From positions 1-59,892 of the forward strand of contig NZ_AUWQ01000079.1 of assembly GCF_000455205.1 (NCBI RefSeq): a stretch of DNA of 59,892 nucleotides, read 5' to 3'. The position numbers and the translations under genes are program-made. Position 1 is the first letter of the stretch. Each line of letters opens with the position of its first letter. Under the pieces are notes generated by a model, which had not been told where the DNA came from, made no database searches, and saw only the letters and a list, made by a program, of their open reading frames with translations. Origin of the DNA: Mycobacterium sp. UM_CSW. Its GTDB lineage: Bacteria; Actinomycetota; Actinomycetes; Mycobacteriales; Mycobacteriaceae. Below, one piece after another: positions 37,227 to 44,699 of the stretch.

Positions 37227-38006
37227 ATGCACACGACGGACAGCCAATTCGTCAGGCTCGGTCGCGATGGCGGCTCGGCCACCATCGAGTTGATCAACTC
37301 CGAGCCGCTGAACATCGTCGGCACCGCCGCCATCGAGGCGCTGACCGAGGCGTTCGGCGCCGTCGGCCAGGACGGCGACGCGCGGGTCGTCGTGTTGCGC
37401 GGAGCGGGCGAGAGGGCGTTCATCGGCGGAGCCGACATCAACGAGATGGTCACCCTCGACCGGTCCAGCGCCGAAGTGTTCATCCGCCGGCTCGCGGGGC
37501 TGTGCGAGGCCATCAGCGACTGCCCCGTTCCGGTCATCGCGAGGCTCGCGGGCTGGTGCCTCGGCGGCGGATTGGAGGTCGCGGCATCATGCGATCTGCG
37601 GATCGCGGAGTCGGGTGCCAAATTCGGGATGCCGGAGGTGGCGGTCGGCATCCCGTCGGTCATCCATGCGGCGTTGATCCCACGGCTGATCGGGGCCTCG
37701 CATGCGACCTGGCTGCTGCTCACGGGTGAAACGATCGACGCCGGCACGGCCGCCGCCTGGGGCCTGGTGCACGAGGTCGTCGCGGCCGACGCCCTCGACG
37801 CTCGCATCGCCGAGCTCGGCGCCAAGCTGAGCGGGTTCGGCCCGCAGGCGGTCCGGCAACAAAAGCGCCTCCTCAACAGCTGGTTCGACATGACCGTGCA
37901 GAGGGCCGTCGAGGACAGCGTCGAGCAGTTCGGGCGGGCGTTTCTGACCGGCGAGCCGCAACAGCACATGCGGGCGTTCCTCGCGCGCAAGGACGCTCGG
38001 CGGTAA
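37227..38006 (+). CDS. Enoyl-CoA hydratase/isomerase family protein
   Basis: A 259-residue crotonase-fold enzyme. Unlike the crotonase at 15561, it keeps both glutamates of true hydratases: GGGLEVAASCD and GMPEVAVGIPS. The oxyanion segment FIGGADINEM is also normal. It would hydrate a trans-2-enoyl-CoA in fatty-acid or branched-chain oxidation; chain-length preference is unknown. ATG 37227 lies 40 nt after a strong terminator, so it has its own promoter. Confidence 0.88.
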   Translation: MHTTDSQFVRLGRDGGSATIELINSEPLNIVGTAAIEALTEAFGAVGQDGDARVVVLRGAGERAFIGGADINEMVTLDRSSAEVFIRRLAGLCEAISDCPVPVIARLAGWCLGGGLEVAASCDLRIAESGAKFGMPEVAVGIPSVIHAALIPRLIGASHATWLLLTGETIDAGTAAAWGLVHEVVAADALDARIAELGAKLSGFGPQAVRQQKRLLNSWFDMTVQRAVEDSVEQFGRAFLTGEPQQHMRAFLARKDARR

Positions 38007-38105
38007 GCCTTTCGCGTGCCGGCGATTGGTCGAAATCGGCCACACCTTCGCCCGTCGCGCTCCATGATGGCTAGTACTCAAAACCAAACCGGGGGGTTTA
38101 GGCGA

Positions 38106-39422
38106 ATGTCATCTGTGCTCGTTCTGCCAGAAATATTGGAGACGGTCGCGGCCGATGTGGCGCGCATCGGTTCGGACGTGACCGCCGGCAATCTGGCCGC
38201 GGCCTTTCCGACTACCGAGCTGGCGGCGGCGGGCGGCGACGAGGTGTCGGCGGCCATCGCGGCGGTGTTCGGCGCGCACGCCCAGGACTATCAGGCGGCG
38301 GCGGCGCGGGCGACGACGTACTACGAGCAGTTCGTGCAGACGTTGACCGCGGCGTCGTCGTCGTACACGGCCACCGAGGCGGTCAACGCCGCCAGCCTTT
38401 CCAGCGAGCTGCAGGCGTTCCTCAACGCTCCGCTCAACACGATCACCGGGGCCTGGGCCAACAGCCCGTTCGGAAGCGCGATCGACCAGGCGCTGTTCGG
38501 CACCGGGGGCAACCAGCAGTCGATCGTCATCGACTTCGTGCGGCACGGGCAGTCAGTTGGCAACGCCGCCAACCTGATTGACACGGCCGTGCCCGGATTG
38601 CCCCTCACGCCGCTGGGCATGCAACAGGCGACGGCCATCGGCACCGCGCTCGGGGCGCAAGGTAACTTCGCGGGGGTTTTCGAGTCGCAGCTGACCAGGG
38701 TCCAGCAGACCGCGTTCTTCGCCGGCATGAACAACGTGCCAATATTGGCCGGGCTCAACGAGATCAGTGCGGGCGTGTTCGACGGCGCACCGGACATCAG
38801 CCCCCAGGGCCTGCTGTATTTGGTTGCGCCGCTGGCGTGGACGCTCGGATTCCCCATCGTGCCGATGCTCGGCCCTGGCTCGGCCCACATCAACGGGATC
38901 GTTTTCGACCAGGGGTTCACCCACGCGATGCAGACGATGTATGGCACCGCGATGACGAACCCCGTCGTGAACCCGGGTAACGGCCAAATCACCGACGTCG
39001 CGTTCTCCAGCGAGTTCGCGATCGAGGTCGGCACGCTGATGAACGTCAACAATCCCGATCCCTTGCTGATGCTCACCCACCCACTGCCCAACACCGGCGT
39101 CGTCGTGGTGCAGGGCAGTCCCCAGGGCGGTTGGTCGCTGGTCAGTTGGGACGGCGTGCCGGTGGGGCCGCCGACCTTGCCGACCAAGCTGTTCGTCGAC
39201 GTGCGCGACCTGATCACGGCGCCGCAATTCGCGGCGTGGAACAGCTTGACGGCCCTTGGCACCGGCGATCCGGCGACGATCGTGGGCGCGGTGCAGAACG
39301 GTGTCGACGAGGTCGCCGCGGCCACGGTTCACTTCCCGGTCGCGGTGGGCCGCGACTTGATCCACGCCGTGACCAACACCAGCGTCAGTGGGCTGACGGC
39401 CGAGCTGACCGGATTGCTCTAG
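38106..39422 (+). CDS. PE-domain protein with histidine-phosphatase (phosphoglycerate mutase-like) domain
   Basis: A 438-residue protein. Residues 1 to about 95 are a PE domain (starting MSSVLVLPE), followed by a short linker and, from about 138, a histidine-phosphatase domain. The phospho-acceptor motif is FVRHGQS (H147), the acid region is LNEISAGVFDG (E219), and the second catalytic His is in MLTHPLPN (H325). M. tuberculosis Rv0754 (PE_PGRS11), close to phoP, joins PE, PGRS and this phosphatase domain; here the PGRS part is absent. The PE domain is expected to direct ESX export, so the enzyme would act outside the cell. The TAG overlaps the convergent gene's TAG by 4 nt. Confidence 0.9.
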   Translation: MSSVLVLPEILETVAADVARIGSDVTAGNLAAAFPTTELAAAGGDEVSAAIAAVFGAHAQDYQAAAARATTYYEQFVQTLTAASSSYTATEAVNAASLSSELQAFLNAPLNTITGAWANSPFGSAIDQALFGTGGNQQSIVIDFVRHGQSVGNAANLIDTAVPGLPLTPLGMQQATAIGTALGAQGNFAGVFESQLTRVQQTAFFAGMNNVPILAGLNEISAGVFDGAPDISPQGLLYLVAPLAWTLGFPIVPMLGPGSAHINGIVFDQGFTHAMQTMYGTAMTNPVVNPGNGQITDVAFSSEFAIEVGTLMNVNNPDPLLMLTHPLPNTGVVVVQGSPQGGWSLVSWDGVPVGPPTLPTKLFVDVRDLITAPQFAAWNSLTALGTGDPATIVGAVQNGVDEVAAATVHFPVAVGRDLIHAVTNTSVSGLTAELTGLL

Positions 39423-40195
39423 CGACCGCGGCGGCGTAGCCAGACGGCGATAACGACGGCGGCTGCGAGGACCGCCACAGCGACTGCGGCGCGGCGTGAT
39501 CGCACAGCGTCCGTCTCCACGCCGTGGTAGGCCGAGGGCTCGTCGGAAGCTTCGCTCCTCGACCGCTCGAGAGGTTGGGGAACGCTGACCGGCGGGGCGG
39601 CTGGCTGCGGCATGCTTGCGGGAGTACCCGACTCCTGCACCGGTGCCGGCGCGGGGACCGGCGCCGTGGCCGCCCCGGGCGGCGAGGGCTCCCGCCGATC
39701 CCGCCCCCGGCGCCGTCGCGGCGCCCAGACCTCGTCTCCCAGCTCGTCGGGAATCAGCCACATCAGCAGCGCGAGGTTGACCACCGCCAGAATCCCGTGC
39801 AGCAAGATGTCGGCGGAGTGGAAGCCCATCGGCGTCGGGACCCTGCGCGCCGTGGCGACACTGGTGAAGAACAACAACATCGTGTAGCCCACCGCGCTGA
39901 CCGCGGTGACCGTCACCGCCGCGCGGCGATGCACGACGGCCGCAATGGCCACCACCCCGAACGCCAGCAGCAGGCCGCTGTGCGCCGGGGTCGACGTGAG
40001 GCCGAGAACGGGGGCGCCGGTGGGTCCGGCGTGCGGATGCATTGCCGCGGACACCAACCCGGCGATGCCGAACGCGCTCACCAGCACGCCCTCGATCAGC
40101 AGGAACCAACGCCCGCTGTGGAAGCGCCCCGGGTCCATGGGGACCCTGCGCAAACCCGACGTCATGCCGGGAACGTGACCCGCGGTAACCGGCAT
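39419..40195 (-). CDS. DUF4383-type membrane protein with disordered tail
   Basis: A 258-residue protein with four hydrophobic helices in the first 150 residues (GRWFLLIEGVLVSAFG..., HSGLLLAFGVVAIAAVV, LLHGILAVVNLALLMWLIP), as in DUF4383. A long Pro/Ala/Ser-rich hydrophilic region follows (about 160-230), then a last helix and a basic end (WLRRRGR). The function is unknown. It is convergent with the PE-phosphatase gene through a shared CTAG. An internal Met at residue 20 (MDPGRFHSG) is an alternative start. Confidence 0.75.
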   Translation of the reverse strand: MPVTAGHVPGMTSGLRRVPMDPGRFHSGRWFLLIEGVLVSAFGIAGLVSAAMHPHAGPTGAPVLGLTSTPAHSGLLLAFGVVAIAAVVHRRAAVTVTAVSAVGYTMLLFFTSVATARRVPTPMGFHSADILLHGILAVVNLALLMWLIPDELGDEVWAPRRRRGRDRREPSPPGAATAPVPAPAPVQESGTPASMPQPAAPPVSVPQPLERSRSEASDEPSAYHGVETDAVRSRRAAVAVAVLAAAVVIAVWLRRRGR

Positions 40196-40356
40196 CGCGT
40201 GACCTCCAGACTGAAAAAACGCTCGAGCACCGGCTACCCGCTACCGGCCGGACTACTCCAGCGGTCCCTGCTCCTGGCATGGTTGCCCGCCCGGTTGGGT
40301 ATCTATCCGGTCAGATCGGCGCACGTCCGGACTGTGTCGTTCATCGAGGAGGCATC

Positions 40357-40587
40357 ATGTTGCACAGCGTTGTCCTTGCCGCGGCACAACAACCCGAAGC
40401 TGCGGGCATCATCCTCAAGGGGATCAAAGGCATCTTCGTCGCGATCGGAAGCATCATCGCCGCCATCGTGTGCGCTCTGATCGCCGGCATGAAGGGTCGC
40501 AGCGCCCTCGGTTGGGGCCTGCTCGGGCTGTTCTTCTCGATCCTGACGCTGATCGTCGTCATCGTCATCCCGTCGAAGAAGTCGTGA
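40357..40587 (+). CDS. Small two-helix membrane protein
   Basis: A 76-residue protein with two hydrophobic helices (IFVAIGSIIAAIVCALIAG and LGLLFFSI-like WGLLGLFFSILTLIVVIV) joined by a basic loop MKGRSA. GAGGAGG precedes ATG 40357 at good spacing. It ends head-on against the next gene with no gap. No family recognised. Confidence 0.72.
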   Translation: MLHSVVLAAAQQPEAAGIILKGIKGIFVAIGSIIAAIVCALIAGMKGRSALGWGLLGLFFSILTLIVVIVIPSKKS

Positions 40588-40785
40588 TTACCAACCCCAC
40601 TCGTCGTCGTCCAGTACATCCACCGTGAGGTCGTTGTCGGCGGCCCCTTGCGTCCCGTAGAGAAAGGTGATCAGGGTTCGGTCGTCGTCGAGGGGCTCGG
40701 TCGCGACGATGGTGGCGTGCCCGATCCTCATGCGGATCCTGTCTCCGGGCTTCAACTCGTCAACACGCCTAAGGGCCACGCTCAA
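40588..40785 (-). CDS. Small conserved-looking soluble protein
   Basis: A 65-residue protein, MSVALRRVDELKPGDRIRMRIGHATIVA at the start broken by a KPGDRI turn, beta-rich, with an acidic end (VLDDDEWGW). The pattern 'L-x-P-G-D-R-I' suggests a small beta-barrel fold. Its stop abuts the opposing stop (TGA-TTA). No family recognised. Confidence 0.65.
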   Translation of the reverse strand: MSVALRRVDELKPGDRIRMRIGHATIVATEPLDDDRTLITFLYGTQGAADNDLTVDVLDDDEWGW

Positions 40786-41008
40786 CCAGTGACGCCGAGA
40801 AGATTGCTCATGTTAGGTGTCGATGATTCGCCGAGCCGCCACCTCGGCGCAACTCCGACACGACCACGGGCCGGCCGAGGTCATACATAGCGGCGGAGCC
40901 GGCCCGTTGGGCGCGGTAATTTGCTGACAGGGGGGGTATTTCCCCGCTCGGTGTGGCAGCATTAACGCATCCACGGGTCGGGGGTTGTCGCGACACTGTG
41001 GGGTGCAA

Positions 41009-41791
41009 ATGATAGTCAGGAAACCAATACAAGCTGGGTGGGCGCGTCGCCTGCTGATCGTCGTCAGCGCCCGCCAGATCGTTCGTTTCGTTGGGGCTGG
41101 CGCTGTCGCGACCTGCGCGGCGCTGCTGGGGACACCCGTCCCGTCCGCGTCCGCCCAACCATGCCCCGACATTGAGGTCGTGTTCGCCCGCGGTACCTAC
41201 GAGCCACCGGGCGTTGGCGCGGTGGGACAGGCATTTGTCGACTCCCTGCGCGCGCAAGCCGGCAATCGGTCGATCGGGGTATACGGGGTTGACTACCCCG
41301 CGAGCGGCGATTTTCCTCCCGCCGGCGATTTGCAAGCCGCCTTGCCCTTCCTCAGCACCGTCATGAACGGGATCTACAACGCGAGGGACCACGTTGAGTC
41401 CACGGCGGCGAACTGCCCGAACACCAGGATGGTGATCGGCGGCTACTCCCAAGGCGCAGTCATCGCGGGTTTCCTCACCTCGGCTTCCGTACCGAAGGAA
41501 GTACCTGCTGAGTACATGCCGTACGTACCCAAGCCGATGCCGCCGCAGATCGCTAACCACGTCGCCGCAGTCGCACTGTTCGGAAAGCCCTCGGACCAGT
41601 TCCTGGGCAGCTACGGCGCGCCGCCCATCAGGATCGGCCCGCTCTACGCGCCCAAGACCATCGAGTTGTGCGTTCCCGGTGACGACATCTGCTCCGGCGT
41701 CCCCAACCCGCAGCCGGGACTCGCACACCTCATGTACAGCACGAACGGGATGACGAACGACGCCGCAGCATTCGCTGTGAGTCATCTCTAA
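41009..41791 (+). CDS. Cutinase-family secreted esterase/lipase
   Basis: A 260-residue cutinase-like protein. A signal sequence precedes an AQPCPDIEVVFARGT start of the mature domain. The triad is S147 (GGYSQG), D225 (CVPGDDIC) and H240 (LAHLMY), and cysteines C52/C136 and C221/C228 form the family's two disulfides. Mycobacterial members act as esterases, lipases or phospholipases; the substrate here is unknown. ATG 41009 is the preferred start because it leaves a normal signal peptide; in-frame codons upstream exist. Confidence 0.92.
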   Translation: MIVRKPIQAGWARRLLIVVSARQIVRFVGAGAVATCAALLGTPVPSASAQPCPDIEVVFARGTYEPPGVGAVGQAFVDSLRAQAGNRSIGVYGVDYPASGDFPPAGDLQAALPFLSTVMNGIYNARDHVESTAANCPNTRMVIGGYSQGAVIAGFLTSASVPKEVPAEYMPYVPKPMPPQIANHVAAVALFGKPSDQFLGSYGAPPIRIGPLYAPKTIELCVPGDDICSGVPNPQPGLAHLMYSTNGMTNDAAAFAVSHL

Positions 41792-41829
41792 CAGCGCTGC
41801 CTGGGAATGGGACTGCTCGTATCCCGCCG

Positions 41830-42171
41830 TTAGCCGGCTGGATAGCTTTTGCAGGTGTTGGCCATCGTCACGAGAAGTCCGGCGTACTTGTTGACCTCGG
41901 CCGCCTGCTGCTGGATCAACTGCCGGCGCTGCTCAGCCCCCGAGTCGAGAAATGCATGTAGCCAGGTCTGCCTCTCCGGGGAAGTCGCATACTCCGCGCC
42001 ACCGTCGGGCGAAGCCGCGTTCAGCGCCGCCGCCGCTTGCGGATAACTGCAGTTCGTGTTTATGAGGGGAGTCAGATCTGGGTCTGCGGACGCGACCCCG
42101 GCCCCGGTGGTCCATGCCAACGCCGAAGCGCAAACCACGACAACCAGTCTTGCCGGCGAGTGTTTGGCCAT
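41830..42171 (-). CDS. Hemophore-like secreted haem-binding protein
   Basis: A 113-residue secreted protein: a signal peptide (cleavage after VASA, about residue 30), then a helical domain beginning DPDLTPLINTNCSYPQAAAALN and ending NTCKSYPAG. The two cysteines and the NCSYPQ signature match the mycobacterial hemophore-related family (Rv0203 type). Members bind haem outside the cell and pass it to MmpL transporters. No mmpL genes are visible in the window. GGAAGG precedes ATG 42171. Confidence 0.82.
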   Translation of the reverse strand: MAKHSPARLVVVVCASALAWTTGAGVASADPDLTPLINTNCSYPQAAAALNAASPDGGAEYATSPERQTWLHAFLDSGAEQRRQLIQQQAAEVNKYAGLLVTMANTCKSYPAG

Positions 42172-42401
42172 TTCGTGCGCCTTCCTACCGATGCACCATT
42201 AACCCGCTGCCCGACCACGAGCCGTCTTTCTTCGCGACGCTAGCAGCCTCGTCATTGCGCTAAAAGCTTCTGAAATCTGATCTCGAGGAATGAGGCCCTT
42301 GTCAGGATTGAGCAGACGACCGCTCGCTTACCAAGGCGGCCCAGCACGCATTATCTGTGGGCGTCTCACCGTAAGTGTCGTCAAATGAACTAGCGGAACG
42401 G

Positions 42402-42644
42402 TCAGTGTTGTTCAGCCGGTGCGGGCGGCGGTGGGCATGGCTTGCCGCCGCGTACTCCAATGACCGTTAATCCCGTGCTCGTGGTCACCGGTCCGACCGT
42501 CACGCCGCACGGCCAGTTGGATTGGAGGCCGGGATCATTCGGGTCCGGATCCACATAGTCAGCTTGGGCTACCCCGACGCTGAATGCCAGGGCGACTAGC
42601 GCCAGCCCAGCGGCGATGATTGGTGGTTTACGCATTTTCTTCAC
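42402..42644 (-). CDS. Small secreted hypothetical protein
   Basis: An 80-residue protein with a clear signal peptide (KKMRKPPIIAAGLALVALA..., cleavage after AQA, about residue 28). The 50-residue mature part starts DYVDPDPNDPG, contains two cysteines and ends Pro-rich. No family recognised. The 230 bp on its left and 228 bp on its right hold no other gene apart from the tRNA. Confidence 0.68.
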   Translation of the reverse strand: MKKMRKPPIIAAGLALVALAFSVGVAQADYVDPDPNDPGLQSNWPCGVTVGPVTTSTGLTVIGVRGGKPCPPPPAPAEQH

Positions 42645-42872
42645 CTCTACCGGTGGAAAGGATGCCCTCGGAAGCCGCCATCATGACCGCCGCGGGCTGA
42701 GTAAGAGCGCGACGGGGCGGGCTTGGCGCGCGCCCCAAAACTCTTTACCCGCGTCCCCCCGCCAGTGAAACGGAACCAGACCCGGCTGATCGATGAGGCT
42801 GGGCGCCTCGGCTCGCAAGTCCGACGGCATCACCGCGTCGTAGAATCTTCATGGCTCATCGAGCCGACCCCG

Positions 42873-42948
42873 GCCGCGTTAGCTCAGTTGGTAGAGCGTC
42901 GCTCTTGTAAAGCGGATGTCGAGAGTTCGAGTCTCTCACGCGGCTCCA
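42873..42948 (+). tRNA. tRNA-Thr (anticodon TGT)
   Basis: A complete cloverleaf of 76 nt including an encoded CCA. The acceptor stem pairs GCCGCGT with ACGCGGC, the D arm is GCTC/GAGC, the anticodon loop CTTGTAA has TGT at 42906-42908, and the T arm is GAGAG/CTCTC with TTCGAGT. The discriminator base is T. It reads ACA (and other ACN by wobble) codons. It lies close to phoPR, a conserved mycobacterial neighbourhood. Confidence 0.97.
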
Positions 42949-43067
42949 AGCAAGGAATCGCGGCAACGGTCGCTACTACCGGCGACTGCGGTACGCCGAC
43001 GGCCGGTCTTATTGATGCTGTCCCTCAGCCAAGGAGGCTGGGTAAACCAGGGTGCCGGCCTAACGGG

Positions 43068-43787
43068 TCACTCGTCGCTCTCGATGATGCGCGTTGAGCG
43101 CACCGACCGAGACGACGACGGACGCCGCCGGCCCGGCAGCGGAATGCGGTCGGCGATGTTGCTCAACGGGTTGACCACCATGGTCAGGCCGACGACGGCG
43201 TCCTGCAGGGTCGCGATGGCCGGCTCCAGTGCCTCCATCCCCGGGGTCAGCCGCGCCAGGGTGTCGGCGACGTCGGCGAGCTGTTCCAGCGGACCGTTCC
43301 TGGCGGTGAGCTTGTCGACGAGGCCGCCCTCGGCGAGCAGCCGGTCCGCCAGCCCGTCCTCGGACAGCACCCGCTCGACCAGCCCGTTTTCGTCGAGCAA
43401 CTGATCGGCGAGCCCGCCGGGCTGCAGCGCGCGCTGCAGCGCGCCGCCCTCCGCGGTCAGCCGGTCGAGCACGCCGCCCTCCGAGGTCAGCATGTCGACC
43501 ACGCCGCCAGGTCGCAGCAACCGGTCCAACGGGCCGTCGGGCGCCACGGCGCGTCCCAGCGGCGCGTCGTCGTCCAGCAGCCGGGCCAGCCGGTTGGCGC
43601 GCACGATCGCCTCGTCGATCCCGAACATCGAAGCCATCGCGTAGGTCCCGGAGTCCCCGGCGTCGCCCAGCGCACGCTTCGCCACCCCCACCGCCGCGGT
43701 AGCGACGTTCAAGCCCGCGTCGGCCGCGGCCAGCCCGACCCGCGCGGGGGCCGTCGCGAGCGACACGATTCCCTTGGCGAAGTTCAT
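43068..43787 (-). CDS. Decapeptide-repeat protein beside phoP (Rv0756c position)
   Basis: A 239-residue protein with an Ala-rich N terminus, a helical segment (to about 75) and eight uninterrupted ten-residue repeats at residues 86-165. Each repeat has the form hydrophobic-x-D/E-x-L-x-x-(E/P)-(G/D/N)-G, for example VLDRLTAEGG and LADRLLAEGG. A helical end and a basic/Ser-rich tail follow. The regular helix-turn period suggests a solenoid or coiled binding surface. No catalytic motif is visible. ATG 43787 is preferred; a GTG at 43811 is an alternative. It is divergent from phoP and occupies the place of Rv0756c, as I recall. Confidence 0.78.
   Translation of the reverse strand: MNFAKGIVSLATAPARVGLAAADAGLNVATAAVGVAKRALGDAGDSGTYAMASMFGIDEAIVRANRLARLLDDDAPLGRAVAPDGPLDRLLRPGGVVDMLTSEGGVLDRLTAEGGALQRALQPGGLADQLLDENGLVERVLSEDGLADRLLAEGGLVDKLTARNGPLEQLADVADTLARLTPGMEALEPAIATLQDAVVGLTMVVNPLSNIADRIPLPGRRRPSSSRSVRSTRIIESDE
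43293..43532 (-). repeat. Eight tandem 30-bp coding units
   Basis: This 240-bp stretch encodes the eight ten-residue units in perfect register. Units differ at many bases, so it is an old repeat kept in length rather than a recent expansion. Confidence 0.8.
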
Positions 43788-43957
43788 GCCTTCAGAGTCT
43801 ATTCGCGACACCCCTGCGGGAACCCAGTCGTTCCAAGCTCATACCATGATTCTTTGCAGGCTGTTAGCAGACGACTGGCATCGAGCTTTCAGGAATCACA
43901 CAATAATTGGAAAGGCTTCTCCAAATAAAGGTTCAAGCAAAGGACAGAAGTGACCTC

Positions 43958-44677
43958 ATGACAGCGCCCAGCCAAAGCGGATCCAAACCGGAAGCTCGCG
44001 TCCTCGTGATCGACGACGAGGCCAACATCGTCGAACTGCTCTCCGTCAGCCTGAAGTTCCAGGGGTTCGAGGTGTACACCGCAACCAATGGCGCCCAGGC
44101 ACTGGATCGCGCTCGTGACGCCCGCCCCGACGCGGTGATCCTCGACGTGATGATGCCGGGCATGGACGGCTTCGGGGTGCTGCGGCGGCTGCGCGCGGAC
44201 GGCATCGACGCCCCGGCGCTGTTCTTGACCGCCCGCGACTCCCTGCAGGACAAGATCGCGGGCCTGACGCTCGGCGGCGACGACTACGTGACGAAGCCGT
44301 TCAGCCTCGAGGAGGTCGTCGCCCGGCTGCGGGTCATTCTGCGGCGCGCCGGCAAGGGCGGGGCCGAACCGCGCAACGCCCGCCTGAGTTTCGCCGACAT
44401 CGAACTCGACGAGGAGACCCACGAGGTGTGGAAGGCTGGAGAACCGGTGTCGCTGTCGCCCACCGAGTTCACCCTGCTGCGCTACTTCGTGATCAACGCG
44501 GGCACGGTGCTGAGCAAGCCGAAGATCCTCGACCATGTGTGGCGCTACGACTTCGGCGGCGACGTGAACGTTGTCGAGTCCTACGTGTCGTATCTGCGTC
44601 GCAAGATCGACACGGGGGAGAAGCGGCTGCTGCACACCCTGCGGGGCGTGGGCTACGTGCTGCGGGAGCCGCGCTGA
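43958..44677 (+). CDS. phoP: Response regulator PhoP
   Basis: A 239-residue OmpR-type response regulator. The receiver domain has the acidic pair (VLVIDDEAN), phospho-acceptor D63 (ILDVMMPG) and the Lys of YVTKPFS. The C-terminal winged helix includes SPTEFTLLRYF and VVESYVSYLRRKID. It is almost identical to M. tuberculosis PhoP, which controls sulfolipid and acyltrehalose synthesis, ESX-1 secretion and the acid response. The start is ATG 43958, giving a slightly shorter N terminus than I recall for H37Rv. phoR follows after 22 nt. Confidence 0.97.
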   Translation: MTAPSQSGSKPEARVLVIDDEANIVELLSVSLKFQGFEVYTATNGAQALDRARDARPDAVILDVMMPGMDGFGVLRRLRADGIDAPALFLTARDSLQDKIAGLTLGGDDYVTKPFSLEEVVARLRVILRRAGKGGAEPRNARLSFADIELDEETHEVWKAGEPVSLSPTEFTLLRYFVINAGTVLSKPKILDHVWRYDFGGDVNVVESYVSYLRRKIDTGEKRLLHTLRGVGYVLREPR

Positions 44678-44699
44678 GCGGCGAGCGGTAGCGAGGAAG

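Noticed and set aside
43024-43041. CAGCC/GGCTG hairpin after the tRNA as a terminator
   Set aside because: The stem is only 5-6 bp and no T-run follows.
42723-43097. 124-codon plus-strand frame
   Set aside because: It runs straight through the tRNA-Thr gene and has no family resemblance.
43788-43957. PhoP direct-repeat boxes in the phoP promoter
   Set aside because: Single half-site-like stretches such as ATCACAC and GCTGTTAGC occur, but I could not place a convincing pair with the known spacing.
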